From Mimachlamys varia (lineage: Eukaryota > Mollusca > Bivalvia > Pectinida > Pectinidae): a DNA stretch of 64,000 nucleotides. The position numbers and the translations under genes are program-made. Each line of letters begins with the position of its first letter. The stretch's first letter is position 1. Below are positions 49,813 through 61,097 of this stretch, in pieces. The stretch spans positions 3,282,001 through 3,346,000 of the forward strand of contig OX392527.1 of assembly GCA_947623455.1 (NCBI GenBank), read 5' to 3'. The notes below the pieces were generated by a model. That model had not been told where the DNA came from. It saw nothing but the letters and a program-made list of their open reading frames with translations, and did not search any database.

Positions 49813-52800
49813 CTGAACGTAGAAAGACGAGGCAAATCGACTAAAAGGGATCTGAATATCCGCGTATTGTCATGTTATATCATGTAACAACATATTTCAG
49901 TATGAGATTTAACATATTCATCTTTCCATTGAACATAATTATTTGTGCGAGACCCTTCGCAAATGGAGATACCAACATTTATAAAATAATTGATCTATTG
50001 TTCTATTTGTGTCCTTCACATTATATACTTAACACTGAAGATCATCGTCTGATACCCGCGTGGCTCGACTCATACGTTTAGTTTATAGAACAGTGGCGCG
50101 TGGGTTTCCGACGATGATTGAAGATAATAAATAGAATAAACATTCCGCTTTCCAAGAAAAGGTCAAATAATTTCTGTCATCTAATCAGGAAAGGTGCATC
50201 ACCCAGGGTTTCCTGACTATAGCAGAGCTCTACTGAGGGCTCACAATTAAGACTGAATTAAAACTTTATGTTAGTTATGGAACGATATTGTTGAATCTGT
50301 TTCGTATTTGACCTGAAACACAACCTTGCCACCTTATCCCCGATGTCTCACCTTCTGACCAAGACGACAGCTATTATAAACAGCGTTGAGAGGTAGGCGA
50401 CCAGTACCACCATGCCCGCTATCACGGCGCTGTCCACATCCGTGTCCTCGGTACGGGCGGGAACGGACGGCTGTTCAAACACACGGAATATAAACCATAA
50501 TGTTAACACAGTTAGTGTGACACACTCACTTACAAGATGTTTTATATAATCAGAGACAATAGACCAATTACCCAGCATGCTGTTGTAGGAGCGGAAGTTT
50601 GGTTTTTGAACTTCTACGGAGGGAATATAGGATAAGCCTAATCTGATCTGCTGTACCGTTACTACACAAAGGACGTTTGTATTTCCCTCTTCATCCTGAT
50701 TCTCTATAGACGGTGTCTCAGTAAACGCAAAAGTCACATACAAACACGTATAGAACAAACCTGTGACAGAATCATGGACGCCTCTTTACAGAGTTTGTCC
50801 CCCACACCAGCTAGCGCCGTGGCACTCAGCGCCAGGTCTGCGCCGTCTATGGTAATGTTCACGATCGTCACTCTGAAACACAAACTTGTGTTATAAACCT
50901 GTGTGAGATGCTGGGTATTCTTGCTGGTATGTTTAGATTCACCTCAGTTTAATTCAGATGTAACTTGTTTTATATATTCAAAGGATCAAACTGCAAAAGC
51001 GTTGACTTAGGTAAGATTGAAAGCATTATTTTGAAACAACATTTTGTTCAATTTATCTTAAAATGACTGAGGCACCTTTATTAACAAAAACATGGATTTT
51101 TTTTCTGAAGAGAATATCCCTAGGTACCGTAAGTATACCACACATGTGGTTTATTCCGAAGGACGCGGATCGACGTACAGTAGAACCACGATCGACCATC
51201 ACATAGACTATCAAAACGTGTTCATGTAAAATGTTCCCTGTGTAACTTTACCCTCCATGATATGTTTGGATCGCCTTGACCTTCACTTGGTCCATCTTGT
51301 ATCCAGCACTGACCAACAGCTCCACCACCTCCTTTTCTATACTGACCACGGACACAGCCTGCTCGCCGCCAGCAAACTGAACGCTCAGCACAGGTTTTCC
51401 TACAGAGGTTAGTTTACACTATACACCGGGAAATTATCACCCCAGTGTAACTGTCGCCTTCAATTTCGCCCTTTGCTATGAGAGGGAATTTATAATTAAA
51501 GCAAAAAACCCAGCATAAATCAAGATTAGGTTGAAATGATAGTCATGTGAAAGGCGAATATTCGAGTAGGCCAAAGATTCTCGGTATACAGTTACGTGCC
51601 AAAAGTCTTTCAATTTTTTTTTTATTTTGCTATATATTCTTTGTATTTCCAACTTTATCAATTTATTTTCATGACTTTGTTTATGGGTCATTTTTAATGA
51701 AATTTTGCGTACTCATAGAGAATTGTTTCCTGTTTCATGTCATAATATTTTCACTGTTTTCCGCTGTGTATGACCAGAGAAACTATAATTTATTTACAAC
51801 ATTTATTTTTTTGGACACCATTTTGACGTCGATTTGGTAACGTTACATAGAGAAATTGCGTCACACGGAAATTAGCAGTGTCGATAATTCTGTACAGCTC
51901 CATAGATACACAACGGAAAATAAAATAAATATTGTGTGATGAAACCTTGCATATCTCTGTATCAAATGACAAAAAATTGTCAAAATTCATCAATAAACGA
52001 AGTCAGGAAAATTCGTTGAAAAAAGTTGGAAAAACTTATATAGCAAAATAAAAAAAAACCTGAAAGACTTTTGGCACGTAACTGTATATAGTGTATTTAT
52101 TATACATTTTTGTATGTATGTGCTACATATACATAGCAGTCGGTTACTAAATTCAACATGATTTTAAACCTACAATAAATATACAAAATACAAAATGTAC
52201 TATAATTAACAACTTGTAACATTTAGCATATTTGTGTCAAACATAATGTCATCTACAGAATAAATACAAATTATATTGATCTATCACTAGTTACAGCTTA
52301 CTCCACAAATCGAGGTATCTAAGCTTGTAACTTGGAAACTTGAAACTTGACTAGACAAGTACTATACATTGTATTGCTGAACAGCACTATGCTGGCACCA
52401 TATCGCTGTCCGCCTTTGTCGTGTTGGGACAGCTGGTTTCTAATCCTCGACATTCCGATGTTAGCTTATCTACGTTCTCTCTAGCACCACCTACCTCGAC
52501 AAGTCGATGTTAAAGGTATATTATGTATATCGACCCATTATATCCAGATAATGATGTACAGAAGTATGCTAGCACTAGCTATCTCAAAACATATCGAGAA
52601 AGGTAGTATACTACATTAGCTATCTCGAAACATCGATAGGGCGATGTACAGCAGTACCTAGTAAATTGCGACATACAACAAACTACTTTTACCAAATATC
52701 TCCTATTGCAAAAAAAATAGACATAAAAGTTCGAATATCATTTTTTAAGAAACTTGTAAAAGGAATGCAATTAATTATTTGATGCCCGTTGGTGCTTCCT

Positions 52801-55800
52801 AGGTCTGTTAAAAGAAATACGGAACTTGGTAGTAATATAAACAATAATACCTTGAGTCTAATTTTCACTTTGACTAGAGACTAAAACTTACATTTATTGG
52901 CATTTGCTTTGCAACCCATTATATGAACATTACCGTCAGAAATGCTTTTCATTTGAGCATGGAAGTAAAGGTTCTCTAGACGTAACACTTGATTTATTTA
53001 TGACGTCATAATCTAGCTTGATCAATGCGAGTCTTGTTGCTACCCTTTGAATACCATGGATAACGCCCCTGCGTCAAACGCTCAAATGACTAGTTATTAG
53101 CATTGGCGCCAATGTATTCAAATATGGCTGTTCCGCCAATGTCGTTTAAATGATAACACAAATACAAAAACAGGAAATGAACTAAGTATTGGAACAATAC
53201 AATTACAGTTAAGCCATTGTACAAAAAAAAAAAGAGGAAAAAATATTAAAACATAGATTGAAAGTCATTTTCTTTTTAGCTTTCATAGTGCTATGGAAGT
53301 TAATAAAATGACTTTCAATCCTTATTTACAATTATGGTAATCATTATCATTGTCTGAACAAATGTGATGTATAAATTTGCGTTCTTAGTGAACAACAGCT
53401 CTACATAACCGACATCACGAAAGTGGTCTAAAAAGTGACCTGAGTTTTTTGGTTCAGTTCATTTAAAGACTAATTTTATTTTCTACCCCATTTATCACGA
53501 GTACATTTGTACGGGACATTATATGGTTCCGAGTTACAATGGCAAGTCATTATTCTGCTTAAGCCATTTTCTAAATCGGAATTAAGGCCATCGTCGGAAA
53601 CCCACGGTACACTGCTCTGGCGTTTGTGTCCCGTGGGCTAAAACAGAAAGAAACTGTCGTTTCCGTACTAAAAATAATAGCCAATCATATCGCTTCTTTC
53701 ATCCGTGGCCTAACATCCGGTCAGGATATCCCGTACGTAGCAAAACAAACCAATATGGCGAAGGCATCGCCTGCCAAGAAAACTTGTGGGTTGTGTTAAA
53801 ACAAAATAAGGGACAACAAATCATATCGGACGTTGGCATCGACGTCATGCCTTGATAACTATAACAAAGTTTATTCGTTGGTCCCTATCAACCCGGAGAT
53901 CCCTGGGTCTGTTAATCGCGATCGCTGGTCACACCACATAGGCTGAAAGGCCTGGTATACTAAACGTTTGCCTCCACCCTTCTTAACAGAAAGATACACG
54001 TTTTTTTTCTTCAATAACGCGTCTATGGCTTTTTTTCTGGAACTCTTTAAAGCTGGGGATGCTAAATCTCTCTTCTATACTGGAAGACGCCATATTGGAA
54101 AATGATCTAGCCCAGTGCCTCTATAAAACGACATTTCTGATTGGTCGAATTCTCCGAATAGACTTCTATTCGGGTAAACGAGGAATTTCGATTGTTTTAG
54201 CCCACGGGACACAAACGCCAGAGCAGTGTACCGTGGGTTTCCGACGATGAATTAAGGCCTGATTCCCAGTTTCGTTTCATTTAACGGAGCTAGGAGCAGT
54301 ATGCCCCAGTTTCTAGGTCCACAGCAGATTCCCTTACAGTAACAAAATAAACAAAAGATTTACGGGTATACCATATCACAACGCTGTAACCAAGACAATA
54401 GATATACAGGTATACCTTACCACGGCCAGGGTAAACTACGGCAACTGTACAGGACGAGTACCGCGGAGGAGTTGTGGAGGGTCCAGACGAAGCGGAATGT
54501 TTTGTTGTTGGAATCCGAGTTGATGTTTTACCAGAGGATACAGTGTTCCAAATAGAAGGATGTGTTTCCGGTTTTATGGGAAAATCTGTTTCCGGTTTTG
54601 TTGGAGTAGTTGTTGTAGCTCTATCACGTGTTGTGTGGCTTGAATATTGACTGAATGATTCAGTACCAACTGGAAATATTTTTGTGACTTTATTTGTTGG
54701 AATATTGGTGGAGGTAGATGATGCATTTATAGATGAGTAGTGTGCAGTGACAGACGGTTCTGTTGTATCAGATGAGTACGTTGTTGGCGATAGCAGATTT
54801 TCCGCTTTTCTTGTGGTGTTCACTTGTACCCTCAACGTTGTTGAGGTATGGGCCGTGTCATTCTTCTTCAGCGTGTGATTTAAGTTTGAAGTAATTGTTG
54901 AGGTAATTGGGTGAGGAGTAGCTTCTGTAGTAATATCCATAGATAGTGTTGGTAAGGAGTGTGACTGTTTGTCAGTCGACATATCTAATTGCACACTCAC
55001 GTTAATGTATTCTCTTGTTGGTAATGGACCTCCCGTACTATTTATTGTACTTGTTGGTAATGGACCTCCCGTAGTATTTATTGTACTTGTTGTATTCGTT
55101 ATATTTGAGTTGGATGGAATATGCGTCTCTGCAGTGGTAATTTCAAGATCGGCCGAACTACTTTCTGTTGTAATGGAAACCGCTGACTGCTTTGTAGAAA
55201 TTGAGTTGGTCGGACTAGATGGACTGCTTTCTGTAGTGTATGGATATGATGGAATTATAGAGGTGATGCCATACTTGGTTGGTCTGTTTCCCTCAGTAGC
55301 TGATACTTCTTCAGGAATTGTTAAACCAGAGTTGGATACAGCCGATTGTATCGTAGGGGTAAATTCAGAGTTTGATACAGCTGATTGTATCGTAGAGGTA
55401 AATTCAGAATTAGATACAGCTGGTTGTATTGTAGGGTTAAATTCAGAGTTGGAAACAGCCGATTGTATCGTAGGGGTAAATTCAGAGTTGGAAACAGCCG
55501 ATTGTATCGTAGGGGTAAATTCAGAGTTGGAAACAGCCGATTGTATCGTAGGGGTAAATTCAGAGTTGGAAACAGCCGATTGTATCGTAGGGGTAAGTTC
55601 AGAGTTGGAAACAGCCGATTGTATCGTAGGGGTAAATTCAGAGTTGGAAACAGCCGATTGTATCGTAGGGGTAAATTCAAATTTGGATACAGCCGATTGT
55701 ATCGTAGGGGTAAATTCATAGTTAGAAGAGCTACTTTTTGCACTAGATACAAACTGTTCAAAGGTAGTTGCCTCAGTTGTGTACGGGCCACCTCCTTTGC

Positions 55801-58800
55801 TGGATAGTTGTGACATAGAGGCTGCCCCGGTGGCGGTTGACTCTGTGGACATGTCCACTACATGAACTAATGATGTCTGGGAGTTCCTTTCGGTACTGGA
55901 TTGTAAAACTAAAGTTGACAAGATCCTACTAGCAGTTACTGATGACATACAGCCCGTCTGTCCCAATCGCAGATCTTCAGTCGTCTGATGTGATACATGA
56001 CCAGACGCGGATGACGTCAAACTTTGTGCTTGGTTTTCATCTGTCGGCACGTACGTGTTCGGTGCTGACGTAGTGACGGAGACTTCAGTAGTTAATGTAT
56101 TCGAAGTGTCTCGATTAGAGGATGCCTCCGGTAAATCTGTAGTTGTATAAGAAGTGAAATCATTTACGCTATGTTCAGGGCTTTGTGATCTACTATAACT
56201 AGCAAGGTCTAAACTATTGTCTGTAGCATGCTGGGAAACAGTAGCTTCTAACATACCAACGGTCTCCCCCGACACTCCAACGTGACCGGTACATATATGT
56301 GGTACTGTTAAGGTGGAGTAGTCAACGGCCGACGATGTGGTTGTTGATACGGAGTTGTCTACCCTTGACATATCTGTAACTGTATCAAGAGTTGTTTCTG
56401 TAGAAACATCAACCAAATTATTTGATACTTCCTCTTTCGTTCTTGTTTCAACGACAGTCGTTGTCTCCCGTGCTGTAGTGTGACTGTCAGTTATAACAGC
56501 TTCTGGTGTTGTCTCCCATGCTGTAATATGACTGTCAGTGGTATCCGCTTCAGGTTTTGTCTTCCGTGCTGTAGTATGACTGTCAGTTATATCAACTTCA
56601 GGTTTTGTCTCCCATGCTGTTGTCATTTCGCGACCGTCAGTGGTTTGCGGTGCGGAATCGGTTAAATATCTGACTGTTGGATCACTGTATTGTTGAGGCG
56701 ACGCCCCATCAACTTGTGTTGAAGAGATTAATGGCTTGACTGCTGGTACAGTGTGTACATTAACAAAGGACGAGCGGGAAGTCTCATGGATAGTTCTGTC
56801 TACGGTAGTTGTTGACGCCTCCGTCAATGACCCGGTATAAGATGTACTAACAGTGGCACTTGCAGACGGAGGTCCGTGTGCCGAATCCACACTACTGTTA
56901 GGAATATCGCTAGAAAGGGACGCTTGGCTGTCTGTTACTTCTATCGCATCCGTAGAAGTCAATGTCGTCTGATCATTTGGACCTCCTAACCTGCAGTCAA
57001 TATCTGGAACAGTAAAGATTATTAAAATTGACCAGAGGGCAGATGAGTAGCCATTCACCAACACAAGAGGGAAAGAGGTCATGTCATTGATGGCACGCGC
57101 AACTGAAAAAAAAAAATCAGAGAATACCAAAGCGTCAACAAAACCATAATTCGCACTCAAAATGAGTAAACTAGAGGCAAAATAGCAACGTAACACACAA
57201 ATATGCTGCACCTCTTAAATTAAGTAATAGACACGGTATGCAGAATTTTTTTAACTGCATCATACAGCTGTTTCGTCCTCCAAGGACTCTTCAGTGATGC
57301 TAGGGGCCAAAAGGTAGGAATCCAAAATTTCTAAACTAATGTAGAAGCAGAAGGGTCAGGTGCGTAAAACCCCTTTAGAAGTAAAATTAATCTAGATCTG
57401 AATAATTTTCAAATCGTGAACTACGAAAATGTGTATATTGTGTACCGTGCCACTACTCAAATGATATAACTGTGGCTATAGAGGCTCCAGCAAACCTCGG
57501 GGAGTTACATCCAAGTAAGCATCAATCCTCAAAACGACAACCGAGTCATCATTGTCAATCACAACAAGTTTTATGAAAGCTTTGTTTTTTGGATACAAAT
57601 ACTAACTTCTACATACCATATTATATTAAACTGATAATTTCGAACTTGACAGCCTACCTTGAAGACATTGCTTGTTGCCATCAGGATCACAAATGTACAG
57701 AGTTGGGTCAGGCATACAGAGAATGGAACAATCCCCAAAGTAGAACGGGTCGCAGGCTTCAGAGTGTGCTACCACCAGACTGAAACACCAGAGTCGATGT
57801 ATGTAAACATGAGTGCAAGATTAAAAACATTTCTTGATAATGTCCCTACAACGAAGATAAGCAGGACACCCATCCTTGCGATCGCCTACGCTCTCTTCAC
57901 TCCTGGAATATGTCATGGCATCTGGAGGCTCCGTTTGAGCGCCACCTTGTTGATGTTACAAGAGGACTAGTTTGATCCTTTGATGTACATCAAAGGAATC
58001 TCTTGGTCGCATAACGGTAAAAAAATCACAAGGTGGCGGATAGCGAGCCATCAGATTTCCCAGGACATATTTCAGGAGTGAAGAGAGAGCGTAAGTGAGC
58101 GTAACCCCTGGATATAAAGGATGCTTCCGTGGGTGTAGAGAGTGTAGGTGAGCGTTACCCCTGAATATCGATGATGGGTGTCCTGCTGATCTACGTTAAA
58201 CTGTGAAACACATAATTAATTTATTCTTCCAACGGTCGGTCAAAATATTCTTGTTTGTATCCCACTGTGTAAATAATATTGTGCTCTGTGTGGTACGCAT
58301 ATGTTTTCATGATTTGATGTCGCAATGAGATGTTTTCGATGACGAGTTTAGTTAGTTGTTATGCAACCTTGACAGAGGGCAGATGCTGATAGTTGACGAA
58401 ACGGTTATGTTACCTTTTGGTTTTGTTAGATCATCCCCATTTCATATTAAAATTTGAATGGATCTTTCTGTTTTGAAAAAAATACAGAAAAAGACCATTT
58501 CAGAATTAAATGTTTGTTCAGACATTGTCGCATTACAGTGCTCCAGTCAATATTCTTAACAAATTGACACAGTAAATTGGTGTTTATTGATAACATACTC
58601 ACCCGGTTATGTTTCCGCTACAGAGATGAGGACCGACTTTGTGCACCTGGCCGTTGTGTTCAGGTTTGTCGAGGAAATTGAACGCTATGGTATCAATCAA
58701 CATTGCCTCCCCCACCAATACGTCTACGTGCACCGACACACCCACCTAGATACATAGATATATAAGTATGGGTGACGTAACACTATATACATATAGATAG

Positions 58801-61097
58801 AGCTATTGTGATGTGTGTCCTGAAGACAAGCATACGTAATAGATATATAAAACTGCTCTTCCCCACTTCGTCTTCCTATTGGTTGTGATATTGGAGGATA
58901 TAAACTGTTGTACCCAGCGTCATTCCACATAGTAAGGCTTTAACAGTTGGTCAGTTTAGGAACTAAGTGAATTTAGATGCGTCTTACTTTCAACTCGTTA
59001 CTGTCTATACTTTCAATATCCACATATAAAATACTGATAAGCTATCACTTCTTGTGCGTCAATTGTTTGAAGTTTGCTTTCCGCGACAGAATCGCTTTAA
59101 CTCTTACCTTCCAGGCGTCAAATCGGTATACAAACGGGTTTGGAATAGACCCTTGGACATCTCCCAATGTTAGTGTTTCGGTCGTCTCGTCCATACGGAA
59201 GTAGAATGCCCCCTGACCATAAAGGCAGTTTCTAAACATGTAAGAAACCAGTCATATTCTATTAGTCTTCTGATTGAAATCATAATGTAAAACAAATCGA
59301 TTTCATTTGATTGACAATACCCCCCACACAGTTTATGACGTAAAAAGGTATTGTTTTAATACCGCGATATGATATTGACTAAGTTGATATTTTTCGACAC
59401 AAAGAACTTTAAAAACTGATTTATAAATGTTGGCAGTGGATATAATGTTAATATCTTAAACAATTATTACGTGACTGCCCTGTTCTTTTTTTTTAGATAA
59501 TAATAAGGAACTAGATGTCACCTAGTTTCTTCAATTTCTATAGCATAACTTAATGAGAATTATATCTAAATCCGTCTTACCTGTCGGGTGATATTTCACC
59601 AATACATATCTTCAGGTGGACATCACACTGACCAGGACATTTAGATTGTTGACCACCTGAACAGCAGACGTCTCGGTCAGTTCCCCAAAGTGTGGTGAAG
59701 TTTACGAAGTGTAGTATCCCTGACCCAGCTCCTCCGACACACTGCCGTTATAAATACGAGTAGGGTAACACACCGTGCATTTCACACAAATGTTATCGGA
59801 ACACCCTCCACCCTAATGTTATTTTATGGATTTGATGATTAACAATTATTGTTAATGATAAAACGATAAGAGGATCCTTAAGTGTTGACGGAATCATAAT
59901 CCAAACTCGATTTAATTTTTACGAACAAAAGAAAAAGTTTACATTTCAACAAAAGGGGAAAACAAATATATTAAGACCAGGGCCCGTATTCATGGAACAT
60001 TTCAAGCCCAAGTTTTGTTCCGGTTACCGTTTATTTAATATCTCTTACTTTGTCAAAGACTTGTAAAATATAGAAGATCCAACTGTTTTCAATATTCACA
60101 ATTAACGTTTTGATAGTTGACATGATTTAGATGAGTTTCAAGAAACCTGGCTTGAGCACATAGTCCATGTTTGAACATGAGAACGGTTTCATGAGTATAG
60201 ACACAGGTATTCAGGAAGAGTAAGCGTCTTCTGCTTCAAAGGCGACACTCGCTATGTACATCTAGATCACATCCAAGTGAGGGCAAACGAGGGCGAAATA
60301 TGGCCAATGGAATATGCAACTTAATGCAATATTAAATGTACGCCAAAATATATGGTTATCCTTTTGAAAACTGTAAAGATAAATACATTTGGATGCAAGC
60401 GGTCAACATAACATCAATCATCTAGGGCCAATCGCTTTATAAAGCGTGCACGATGGACAGGTGCACCTTCGTAATTCTGATAATATCACGAGTGTGGTAC
60501 CTACTTAGGTACAGTTGGCAGGATACACACCTTACCAAAACGTTACAAGTTAAATATATCAAAGCATTGCTTGGATCTAATAAGAATACGAGACCATGAT
60601 TGATGTTCACAAATTCGGAGGAAATATTTCGATATAACTGGAATATTTCGAAAGATATTCCAAATGACAGTCTCAATTAAGTGTAGACTTATTTGTTATG
60701 TCATCATCTAAGGTTCTGACATGTTCTGTTTTCGACGTATCAATTACAAAACCGAAATGTCGGAAGGGAGAAGAAATTTAACTTTAAAATCAATAAATTA
60801 ATGGTAATATGAATAAAAGAAAGTTTTATATGAATTCAAAAACACTTCTAATAGAATTAAGGTTTTTTCGATAACACTTGCAAATATAGCATCATCTATA
60901 ACAAACTATAATGCCTCACTATAGTATACCACTTGGCAAAGGTTGATCTACTGTAAAGTTCCTATCCAACATTAAGTAGTTATCGTAACCATGCTGTGTA
61001 TAAAACTGAAAGAATGCTTTACGATATCTTGTCTCGTTACTTTTAGACATCTTACCTGTAATCGCAGAATGATTAGGACGGGAATGATAAACTTCAT
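49671..61097 (-). CDS. Mucin-stalked DSL (Notch-ligand-like) type I membrane protein, 10 exons
   Basis: Exons on the minus strand: 61056-61097, 59581-59741, 59108-59231, 58603-58745, 57658-57779, 54421-57003, 51252-51399, 50761-50872, 50352-50470, 49671-49812. All introns have GT/AG ends and every phase matches, giving 3696 bases and 1231 residues. Order: signal peptide (1-14), MNNL/C2-like Notch-ligand N-terminal domain (about 15-157, with a CC pair, C-x3-C, ICIG, CLYG and W108), DSL domain (C166, C174, C178, C187, C195, C201), Ser/Thr-rich mucin stalk (about 205-1050), membrane-proximal region (about 1058-1145), transmembrane helix (about 1160-1183), cytoplasmic tail of about 48 residues starting RRKYRDRNR. 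No EGF repeats occur, unlike Delta and Jagged. By family knowledge the N-terminal pair binds Notch; that this protein does so is inference. Confidence 0.88.
50043..50116. mobile_element. 74-bp internally deleted MITE related to the 53.6-kb element
   Basis: Ends CATCGTCTGATACCCGCGTG and ...CGTGGGTTTCCGACGATG face each other and match the termini of the 661-bp element at 53589. Flanks are ACTGAAGAT and ATTGAAGAT (8 of 9 identical), a probable 9-bp target-site duplication. It lies in DSL-mucin intron 9. Confidence 0.6.
50352..51399 (-). CDS. DSL-mucin exons 7-9: membrane-proximal region and TM helix
   Basis: Exon 7 (51252-51399) has KPVLSVQFAGGEQAVSVVSI and a predicted amphipathic stretch EKEVVELLVSAGYKMDQVKV. 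Exon 8 (50761-50872) has VTIVNITIDGADLALSATAL and one Cys. Exon 9 (50352-50470) has an acidic linker, then AVIAGMVVLVAYLSTLFIIA and VVLVR as a single transmembrane helix. Exons 7-8 may form a small domain (SEA-like size), but I cannot assign a family. Confidence 0.85.
51589..52084. mobile_element. Tc1/mariner-type non-autonomous element (MITE)
   Basis: Terminal inverted repeats begin CAGTTACGTGCCAAAAGTCT and end with its complement ...CACGTAACTG, about 45 bp each including an AT-rich inner part. TA is duplicated on both sides. CAGT ends with TA duplication are typical of Tc1/mariner. The 496-bp element has no transposase frame. It lies in DSL-mucin intron 6. Confidence 0.82.
53256..53320. repeat. 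Short hairpin-forming inverted repeat
   Basis: GATTGAAAGTCATTTT and AAAATGACTTTCAATC flank an inner imperfect palindrome (CTTTCATAGTGCTATGGAAG). It may be a tiny MITE; it lies in DSL-mucin intron 6. Confidence 0.7.
53589..54249. mobile_element. Mutator-like MITE with 57-bp perfect inverted repeats
   Basis: The left end 53589-53645 (CATCGTCGGAAACCCACGGT...) and right end 54193-54249 are exact reverse complements over 57 bp. AATTAAGGC is duplicated immediately outside both ends (53580-53588 and 54250-54258). Long inverted repeats plus a 9-bp duplication are the signature of the Mutator (MULE) superfamily. No transposase frame is present. A subterminal inverted pair (CCAATATGGCG / CGCCATATTGG) lies near 53752 and 54087. 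Confidence 0.88.
54421..57003 (-). CDS. DSL-mucin exon 6: mucin-like stalk
   Basis: A single 2583-bp exon (acceptor CTGTTCCAG at 57004, donor CGTG|GTAAGG at 54421) supplies DIDCRLGGPNDQ, completing the DSL cysteines, and then about 850 residues dominated by Thr, Ser and Pro with many N-x-[ST] sites. Ten copies of a 13-residue unit SAVSNSEFTPTIQ lie near 55315-55722, and an older 18-19-residue unit (TDSHTTARETKPEA type) near 56470-56640. Only a few cysteines are present. The upstream in-frame ATG at 57211 is in intron/dispersed repeat and was rejected. A 250-codon plus-strand ORF is an antisense shadow. Confidence 0.9.
55315..55722. repeat. 39-bp coding minisatellite in the mucin exon
   Basis: About ten 39-bp units (plus strand GAAACAGCCGATTGTATCGT + AGGGGTAAATTCAGAGTTG). 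The 13-codon length preserves the frame. Central copies are almost identical at the DNA level; the outer ones have diverged (GGTTGTATTGTAGGGTTAAA, GTTTGATACAGC), as expected for unequal exchange. Confidence 0.95.
57004..57657 (-). other. DSL-mucin intron 5 with dispersed repeat D1 copy
   Basis: 57110-57180 matches family D1 (ACCAAAGCGTCAACAAAACC and the following ACTCAAAATGAGTAAACTAG). The repeat keeps the frame of exon 6 open upstream, producing a misleading longer ORF. Confidence 0.6.
57658..57779 (-). CDS. DSL-mucin exon 5: DSL domain
   Basis: Acceptor GTTTCAG, then LVVAHSEACDPFYFGDCSIL, CMPDPTLYIC and DPDGNKQC. It has the C-x-x-x-[YF]-[YF]-G-x-x-C-x3-C and C-x-x-x-G-N-x-x-C signatures. 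Cys spacing is 7, 3, 8, 7, 5 against 8, 3, 11, 7, 8 in human Jagged1, so the domain is compact and lacks the GHY and GWxG segments. Confidence 0.87.
57780..58602 (-). other. DSL-mucin intron 4
   Basis: Unique sequence with a short inverted/direct similarity: GCGAGCGTAACCCCTGGATA near 58095 and GAGCGTTACCCCTGAATATC near 58150. A plus ORF (57659-57970) overlaps exon 5 antisense and is a shadow. Confidence 0.35.
58603..59231 (-). CDS. DSL-mucin exons 3 and 4: MNNL domain, second part
   Basis: Exon 3 (59108-59231) gives NCLYGQGAFYFRMDE through NPFVYRFDAWK; exon 4 (58603-58745) gives VGVSVHVDVLVGEAMLIDTI through HLCSGNITG. This matches the C-x-[FY]-G, P-F-x-F-x-W and L-x-[IV]-E/D-[AV] layout of the Notch-ligand C2-like domain. 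Donors TGGAAG|GTAAGA and CCGG|GTGAGT. Confidence 0.86.
59581..59741 (-). CDS. DSL-mucin exon 2: MNNL domain, first part
   Basis: Acceptor GGCAG, then CVGGAGSGILHFVNFTTLWG, DRDVCCSGG, C-x3-C and HLKICIGEISPD. This follows the Delta/Jagged N-terminal pattern (G-x-L-x-L-x-x-F-x-N, CC, C-x-V/I-C-L/I, SP). Confidence 0.87.
59742..61055 (-). other. DSL-mucin intron 1
   Basis: Contains part of dispersed repeat D1 at about 60210-60290 (GGAAGAGTAAGCGTCTTCTG, then CATCTAGATCACATCC). No other coding segment supported. Confidence 0.4.
61056..61097 (-). CDS. DSL-mucin exon 1: signal peptide
   Basis: MKFIIPVLIILRLQ, then donor CAG|GTAAGA. Start in context CCAAAAATGAAG. The next exon begins with Cys, the likely start of the mature chain. 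Confidence 0.82.

Noticed and set aside
54969..55807. Plus-strand ORFs of 250 and 140 codons and a 156-codon minus ORF in another frame
   Set aside because: Shadows of the mucin exon produced by the 39-bp repeat.
57004..57211. Upstream in-frame ATG (57211) as start of the mucin ORF
   Set aside because: The segment is intronic and contains dispersed repeat D1; the exon 5 to exon 6 junction is phase-perfect and supplies the missing DSL cysteine.
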